Virus record (IMG/VR): IMGVR_UViG_3300031111_000010
Span: 17,177-81,176 of that record
Strand: one strand, 5' to 3'
Length of the DNA: 64,000 nt
Source of the DNA: a virus
Made by a program: the position numbers and the translations under genes. This document shows positions 59,091-64,000 of the stretch, in pieces (positions within the stretch are counted from its first letter, which is position 1; each line of letters opens with the position of its first letter). The notes under the pieces were generated by a model. The model saw only the letters and a list, made by a program, of their open reading frames with translations. It searched no databases and was not told where the DNA came from.

Positions 59091-59696
59091 TTATTCTCCA
59101 AATAGTTCATCGATTGTACTCATCAGATATTTAAAATATGCTTTCTGAGCTTCTTCGATCTGTCTTTTATCTATTTTATCCTTCTCTTTGATACCACCCG
59201 GAATATCAAACTCTTGACCTTCATAGATACCATTTACCCATGATGGCTTGTTTGAAGGATCAGTAACCAAGTCATAAGTAATCAGATGGAAATCCTCATT
59301 AACATATCCATCCTCACCTACTGTACCTAATCCTCTTGAAGAAATACCCATTGCCCCTTCTTTAACAAGAGTCTTTGCAATGTTACCCATAGGTGTATCT
59401 AATAGTTTAGCCTTTCCGTATACGTTATTACCTTTCCAATCCAAGTTCTCAATCTTCAAAGCAATCTTGTCAGGGTTTACTTCTGGATTAGGTGGATGTC
59501 CTAATTCACCCCATAGGCAGTTCTTACCAATCTTCTCTTGAACTTTGGTAACTTCTCTCTCAAGAATTTCTCTACCATACTTTCTTTTGTTATTGTTTTC
59601 CATTTCAGCAGTAGAAAAGATACCTGCAATATATAATTGTTTATCTTTTCCTTCTGTTAATGCAAAATCATAACTGGTTTCTGTAATAAGTTTCAT
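59091..59696 (-). CDS. gp21: Prohead protease gp21
   Basis: 201 residues (T4 gp21 is 212). Catalytic His in LWGELGHPPNPEVNP at ~71 and Ser in MGISSRGLG at ~119, with AEMENNNKRKYGREILEREV. A serine protease that cuts scaffold and targeting peptides at (L/I)xE-like sites. It overlaps the previous gene. Autocleavage near its N-terminus (LITE|T) is plausible. Confidence 0.92.
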   Translation of the reverse strand: MKLITETSYDFALTEGKDKQLYIAGIFSTAEMENNNKRKYGREILEREVTKVQEKIGKNCLWGELGHPPNPEVNPDKIALKIENLDWKGNNVYGKAKLLDTPMGNIAKTLVKEGAMGISSRGLGTVGEDGYVNEDFHLITYDLVTDPSNKPSWVNGIYEGQEFDIPGGIKEKDKIDKRQIEEAQKAYFKYLMSTIDELFGE

Positions 59697-59890
59697 TATT
59701 CTTCTCCCTCATCATCTGTTTTATCATCAGAAGCAGCAGGGGGAGGATTCAAGTCATTAGCCAATCCTAACTTGTCCTTGATAAACTGATCTCTCTTACC
59801 TGCGATCTCCTGTTTAATAATATCTTTTGCATCTACAAATTCGTCATTTTCAAAATGATCTAACGCTTTCTTAATTTTCTCTTTGTCCAT
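59696..59890 (-). CDS. Prohead core protein, gp67/gp68-like
   Basis: 64 residues; ALDHFENDEFVDAKDIIKQEI and a FIKDKLGL end of helix with an acidic tail resemble small prohead core proteins of T4-like phages. It precedes gp21 as in T4. The call rests on position and pattern. Confidence 0.5.
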   Translation of the reverse strand: MDKEKIKKALDHFENDEFVDAKDIIKQEIAGKRDQFIKDKLGLANDLNPPPAASDDKTDDEGEE

Positions 59891-59904
59891 TTCACATTCT
59901 CCTT

Positions 59905-60366
59905 TTACATTGCTTCTAATGCTGATTTAAAATATGTTTGCATATGAGCAAGTGTTCTTAGTTGTTTTTTATAATTCTCATCATATTTCTCATCACCAAC
60001 ACCAGATGTCTTATAGCTACCAAAACTAGGTTCTTCTCCATATTTAGCCATATGAGCTTGTTTCTGTATATCATTCCATTGATCTTGAGTCATTTTGATG
60101 AGTTTTTGTAATTCTGCTTTACTGGTCTTTACACCAGTTCTCTTAAGGACTTCGGCTCTTTGTTTTTTACTCAATGCAGAAGTTGTTACTCCTACCTTTC
60201 CTATATTCATCTTTTTGAAACCCAAGTCTTTTACTTCAAAATCTTGTTGTAGCTTTCCAAACAAAACCATAGCTTTCTTTGGTACACCTTTTATGTTATC
60301 AGTATACATCTCATTTACTATTACTTGTTTGTATGCCTCAAAAATTTTTTCGTTTTCCTTTAGCAT
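59905..60366 (-). CDS. Head internal protein, 153 aa
   Basis: Begins MLKENEKIFEAYKQVIVNEM, the same leader type as 57887, with cut sites FE|A and NE|M. The rest is helical and basic. Two late boxes lie upstream (60384-60401). Function unknown. Confidence 0.65.
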   Translation of the reverse strand: MLKENEKIFEAYKQVIVNEMYTDNIKGVPKKAMVLFGKLQQDFEVKDLGFKKMNIGKVGVTTSALSKKQRAEVLKRTGVKTSKAELQKLIKMTQDQWNDIQKQAHMAKYGEEPSFGSYKTSGVGDEKYDENYKKQLRTLAHMQTYFKSALEAM

Positions 60367-60383
60367 TTCATTATCTCCAAAGT

Positions 60384-60401
60384 TATTTATATATATTTAT
60401 A
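60384..60401 (-). promoter_or_regulatory. Two overlapping T4-like late boxes
   Basis: TATAAATA at 60401-60394 and again at 60391-60384 on the minus strand, upstream of the ATG at 60366 and the gp21 block. Confidence 0.65.
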
Positions 60402-60411
60402 ATTTTATTTC

Positions 60412-60723
60412 TTATATGATCCAATTCATGGTATCACCAAATCCTAATTCAAATAAAATAGAACTTGCGAATTCTTGAGCAGTTTTATCGCCTTTCTTTC
60501 CTGCTGCCAATGATTTCTTTAATATATCATATGTTTCTTTTGCAGAAAAATTATTACCTTTCAATGGTATTCCTACTCTTTTAGTCATTGCTTTATCTTC
60601 TTTATTACCACTCAAATCATATTCATATGTTCCATCTATACTTTCAAATTCCAATTCTTCTTTGAATTTTTTAAAGTTTGGTATTTTCCTACCTTCTGTT
60701 AGGTATTTATCAATTAAATTCAT
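60412..60723 (-). CDS. Protein with capsid-targeting-like N-terminus, 103 aa
   Basis: ATG at 60723 with GGAGG. MNLIDKYLTEG matches the targeting peptide with cut after TE. The rest is mixed, ending ELGFGDTMNWII. Follows gp20 in the head block. Function unknown. Confidence 0.65.
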   Translation of the reverse strand: MNLIDKYLTEGRKIPNFKKFKEELEFESIDGTYEYDLSGNKEDKAMTKRVGIPLKGNNFSAKETYDILKKSLAAGKKGDKTAQEFASSILFELGFGDTMNWII

Positions 60724-60733
60724 TTTTCCTCCA

Positions 60734-62341
60734 TTACCAATTTGATGTGTTTCCACCATCTTCTTCGGCCAATCCAAGTTGTGTATCCTTTTTCTTACCT
60801 TCTACGTTCTCTTGAATTTCCTCATCATCCCATTTTAGGTAACGCTTCATCAAATAATATTTACTCATCTCTGGTCTATCTGCCAACATTTGATAATTAT
60901 TAAATCTGGAATCAGTAAACATCTGTTCCATTTGTTCCTTATATTTAGAAGGTGGATTCATAACTACTTCTATCTTACGATTATTAACTTCATAAGGTTG
61001 TTTCATTCCTCTGAATTCTAAATGTAGAATGAACATGTCAGTTAGGTCTTTACATATTTTCTTTTGTTGACGTTCAAGAAATTTAGCCCATTTAATTTCA
61101 TCTCTTGAAATCTCTGATGTCTGAGCACCACCAAACATCATTTCTGCATCTCTACCTTCTTGTGTTGCTGTTACTCTTGAAGCAGGATATTTCAATGCTC
61201 TATAAAGTTTCTTTTGGAAATAATAAACATCATCTAATTCCGAAAACATATTAGTGTTACCACCAATCGTATCGATATCAGAACCACGACCATCAGCAGA
61301 TTGTGGTAAATAAAAGTTCTCAAGAATACCCATGACATCAGGTTCATTGGATAGTTTACCTGTATTTGGATCATAGGATTGCTTCTTGGTCATTTTCTGT
61401 TTAATCTTCTCAACATATTTCAATGCTTTATCTTTAGGCATTGATCCTGTATCAATTTTGAATACATATCTTTCTGGTGCTCTTACAATTCTCATTATTA
61501 TAACAGCAGTTTCAAGAAGTTTTAACTGATTGAATGGCACTCTTGCTTTATCCAGATATCCTATAATCTCATATCGTGATGCACCATAAATACCATAATC
61601 AACAAAACCAATCTGATTAGGATCGAAAAGAACAAGCTCACCTTTGCTTGCCATTTTTCTAGCTTCTTCTATTGTCATTGGTTTTTTTGTTTTAGGTTTT
61701 AGATATTGAATAAAATTTGTTATTTGTCCTGATGTTGGATCATAGTAGTAATCCATTGTTTCAGAAGGAAGTTTTTTTACATTGAGAATACCACCTTTTG
61801 ATTTTCCTTTTCTTTTGTCGATTATTCTTTCATAGAATAACCTACCATCTATATAATAGGTCCAAAGAAAATCCCAAATAACATCCTTCATATCAATTTG
61901 TTCTCTGAATAATTTATCAAATTCTCTTTTCAGGTTATTTACTATGTTTTCATTGGAAGCTAAATTTTTATCTCTGATTTCTAAATGGAATACCTCACCG
62001 ATATCATCTTCCTGTGTACTTTCGTTTACTGCGTCTTCGATAACATCAGAAATCTCAGGTGTGCTTGCCATCTGACGATATTCCATAATTCGTTGTACTT
62101 CATTCTCAAATACTCTATTGATATATGAATTATAAAATAAATTGAAACCTTGAACTTGAATGGAATTGAAACCGGGAATTTCAGCAAGTGTTTCCCAACC
62201 TTCACCCTTTTGAGCCATAACGGTTTTGAGAGTTTTACCATATTCTCCCTTACCACTAAAGGCTTTAATTTCTTCTGTTACCACATTTTGTTCTTGTGGA
62301 GCAGCATCATCACCCCAAGCTAAACCAAATAATTTTCCCAT
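60734..62341 (-). CDS. gp20: Portal protein gp20
   Basis: 535 residues (T4 gp20 is 524). MEYRQMASTPEISDVIEDAVNE, WDFLWTYYIDGRLFYERIID, IMRIVRAPERYVFKIDTGSMPKDKA and NLGELDDVYYFQKKLYRALKYP-like SELDDVYYFQKKLYRALKYPASR are portal features. A dodecamer at the DNA entry vertex. Late box at 62373-62380. Confidence 0.95.
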   Translation of the reverse strand: MGKLFGLAWGDDAAPQEQNVVTEEIKAFSGKGEYGKTLKTVMAQKGEGWETLAEIPGFNSIQVQGFNLFYNSYINRVFENEVQRIMEYRQMASTPEISDVIEDAVNESTQEDDIGEVFHLEIRDKNLASNENIVNNLKREFDKLFREQIDMKDVIWDFLWTYYIDGRLFYERIIDKRKGKSKGGILNVKKLPSETMDYYYDPTSGQITNFIQYLKPKTKKPMTIEEARKMASKGELVLFDPNQIGFVDYGIYGASRYEIIGYLDKARVPFNQLKLLETAVIIMRIVRAPERYVFKIDTGSMPKDKALKYVEKIKQKMTKKQSYDPNTGKLSNEPDVMGILENFYLPQSADGRGSDIDTIGGNTNMFSELDDVYYFQKKLYRALKYPASRVTATQEGRDAEMMFGGAQTSEISRDEIKWAKFLERQQKKICKDLTDMFILHLEFRGMKQPYEVNNRKIEVVMNPPSKYKEQMEQMFTDSRFNNYQMLADRPEMSKYYLMKRYLKWDDEEIQENVEGKKKDTQLGLAEEDGGNTSNW

Positions 62342-62372
62342 ATGTTACTCCTAAAGTATAGTCTTCTCATTA

Positions 62373-62380
62373 TATTTATA
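62373..62380 (-). promoter_or_regulatory. T4-like late promoter
   Basis: TATAAATA on the minus strand 31 bases upstream of the gp20 ATG. Confidence 0.7.
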
Positions 62381-62388
62381 TTTTTTAA

Positions 62389-63468
62389 TCAATCTCTCAC
62401 CATATCTAATGTAAAACAATGAAATCCACCAGCAAATATACGTCTATGTCTATGTTGAACTGGTATAGGTGTAAATCCATTTTCATCTAAAAAATCAATC
62501 AACTCAGGACAAAGAGAATTTACAATAATTTTATTTCCATCTATACTTAGCATGTTCAAATCAATATATTTACTTGTTAAATATAATTGATCAGATGGAT
62601 AATCAGGAAACCAATTATCCTTTGGTTGTGGTGGTACTAATATATCCCATTTCTGTAACCAATCAGGTAGTTTATTTAAAATACTCTTGTTTCTTAACAT
62701 GAGCTTTCCTTCAGCAAGTGGAACAATAAAACTATCTGTATGATTATCAGCAATATTTCTCAGTTTATATAATTTATATCCTTTAGGTTCAAGATAGTTT
62801 TTTAACCAATTGAATCCTAATAAGTGATTTTTATTTGCCACATTAACAAGAAGTTTTTTACCGAATCGTGTTATTTGTGCAGCATCGATCATCATCTCAT
62901 GTTCATAATCAAATTCATTATCAATCTGTTCTTCTATAAAATCAACATCTGTATAGTGCATTTGATTAACTGCATATGATAGATCAAATGATTTATCTGT
63001 CATAATAGGTCTAGGCATATTAACCCAACCAGCACCCTCTTTAAAATACTTATAGAATATAGGCTTGAGTAAATCATTTTCAAAATATCTACTTCTTATA
63101 CAACAAGGTGTTTCGATTATTTCATCACCTATTACTATTGCTTGATCCCTTATATTCAAAGCAGGTACACAAACAGATTCCCAATATGGAGTCTTAAATT
63201 TATGTATACTTTTTAATGGTGTAGGTCTGTGTACTTTGATATCTAAAGATTCTAAAGTTCTTACCAATCCATTCAGGTCTTCGTTCAACTCATCTATATA
63301 TTGTCCTTTTATTAGAAGATTATCTTCATTATCTCTATGCCAGAAATAATATGCATTATCATTGAAAAATAACTTGAATGATAAATCTAATTGATATGAG
63401 TGTAATTTAAAGCTATCCCCTACAATTACTTCTCTTAGTCTTGACCATTCATTATGACTGTTTAACAT
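62389..63468 (-). CDS. Amidinotransferase (GATM/StrB1-like)
   Basis: 359 residues from the ATG at 63468 (GGAG upstream). EWSRLREVIVG at the start; CVPALNIRDQAIVIGDEIIETP; DAAQITRFGKKLLV; the HTDSFIVPL histidine; and GGFHCFTLDMVR with the catalytic cysteine. This family transfers the amidino group of arginine to an amine. The acceptor here is unknown; a hypermodified base or secreted metabolite is possible. It overlaps the radical SAM gene. Confidence 0.85.
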   Translation of the reverse strand: MLNSHNEWSRLREVIVGDSFKLHSYQLDLSFKLFFNDNAYYFWHRDNEDNLLIKGQYIDELNEDLNGLVRTLESLDIKVHRPTPLKSIHKFKTPYWESVCVPALNIRDQAIVIGDEIIETPCCIRSRYFENDLLKPIFYKYFKEGAGWVNMPRPIMTDKSFDLSYAVNQMHYTDVDFIEEQIDNEFDYEHEMMIDAAQITRFGKKLLVNVANKNHLLGFNWLKNYLEPKGYKLYKLRNIADNHTDSFIVPLAEGKLMLRNKSILNKLPDWLQKWDILVPPQPKDNWFPDYPSDQLYLTSKYIDLNMLSIDGNKIIVNSLCPELIDFLDENGFTPIPVQHRHRRIFAGGFHCFTLDMVRD

Positions 63469-64000
63469 ATTTCTCCATTTCAAGTATAGTTGACTTATAA
63501 CCCTTTTCTTCTCTCATTATTGGTTTTAATCTCATAAATCTATTGATATATTCCTTTTGGGATACTGAACAATAATAGTATTTAGGGCATTCATTTATTG
63601 ATTTATTTATTTCAGGAATAACACAATTCAAATCCCAATATTCATATTTTATTCCATATTTTTTAGGATTATTATACATATCTGATCCAACAGATAAAGT
63701 ATATAAAAATGTAAATACTTCTACTTTATATATTTTTGCAAGTTCTTTCGCTATTTCAAAATCTATTTGAAATGATTCTTCGCTTTCATTTGGCATACAA
63801 AATATAAGATATATTTGGTGTATAATATCATGTTTTGCTGTTTCATTAGCAAGATCAAATAATTGATCTTTTGTTATATTAGCACTTTTATTTGCTTCTA
63901 TTCTTTTTTCTGTTGCAAATGCATCTAATCCCAATCTTAATGTATGAAAATTAGATTCTTTTAATGTTCGTATCATATCAAAATCTAAATTATCATATAC
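63452..64000 (-). CDS. Radical SAM enzyme, C-terminal part (runs off right edge)
   Basis: The frame is open to base 64000. HTLRLGLDAFATEKR, LIFCMPNESEESFQIDFEIAKEL and FTFLYTLSVGS match the C-terminal half of radical SAM proteins with the EAGE-like and F-G-P segments; the CxxxCxxC part is outside the window. It overlaps and is co-directional with the amidinotransferase. Substrate unknown. Confidence 0.75.
   Translation of the reverse strand, partial: VYDNLDFDMIRTLKESNFHTLRLGLDAFATEKRIEANKSANITKDQLFDLANETAKHDIIHQIYLIFCMPNESEESFQIDFEIAKELAKIYKVEVFTFLYTLSVGSDMYNNPKKYGIKYEYWDLNCVIPEINKSINECPKYYYCSVSQKEYINRFMRLKPIMREEKGYKSTILEMEKYVKQS

Overview
The window is part of an AT-rich, tailed-phage genome of the T4-like myovirus type. 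The evidence is a nearly complete T4-style virion set: portal gp20, prohead protease gp21, scaffold gp22, major capsid gp23, neck gp13 and gp14, tail sheath stabiliser gp15, both terminase subunits, sheath gp18, tube gp19, a gp26-type baseplate/chaperone protein, a tape measure and a gp48-type tube cap. T4-type late promoter boxes (TATAAATA) precede many of them. Three tRNA genes, tightly overlapping small genes and the absence of rRNA or host housekeeping genes also fit a phage. The host cannot be named, but recurrent sigma-54 type promoters mean it should carry RpoN.

Layout. 1-1344: small accessory genes on the minus strand. 1345-2543: an AT-rich intergenic region with five sigma-54-like promoters. 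2544-10200: a run of more than 20 small overlapping minus-strand genes, 13 of which end in the same nonapeptide-like C-terminus. 10224-10448: two serine tRNAs. 10476-16874: RNA repair and nucleotide-related genes (vWA protein, Qng1-like protein, SLOG protein, RtcB). 17004-18836: a short plus-strand early block. 18887-43788: tail, neck and terminase genes on the minus strand, including a large block of poly-serine proteins anchored on tail-tube and sheath domains. 43848-51149: J-domain protein, a structured RNA, a sigma-54/UAS-controlled gene, then spoVR, yeaH, tRNA-Ala, prkA and the small terminase. 51289-54623: plus-strand metabolic genes (sugar-nucleotide decarboxylase-like, dCMP deaminase, APS-kinase-like) and an HNH-like endonuclease. 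54662-62341: head genes with another HNH-like endonuclease inserted at 56957. 62389-64000: amidinotransferase and a radical SAM enzyme that runs off the right edge.

How it may work together. Three promoter classes are visible: sigma-70-like (TTGACA, 17-base spacer), sigma-54-like (GG-N10-GC) with paired palindromic upstream sites, and T4-like late boxes. Head assembly probably uses N-terminal targeting peptides cut by gp21; one such peptide is on a ferritin-like protein. Tail assembly probably uses a -1 frameshift just upstream of the tape-measure gene. The two serine tRNAs match the TCA and AGC/AGT codons that build the poly-serine linkers of the tail proteins.

Limits: functions come from reading motifs and recalling families. 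No database search, alignment, folding or promoter-scoring program was run.
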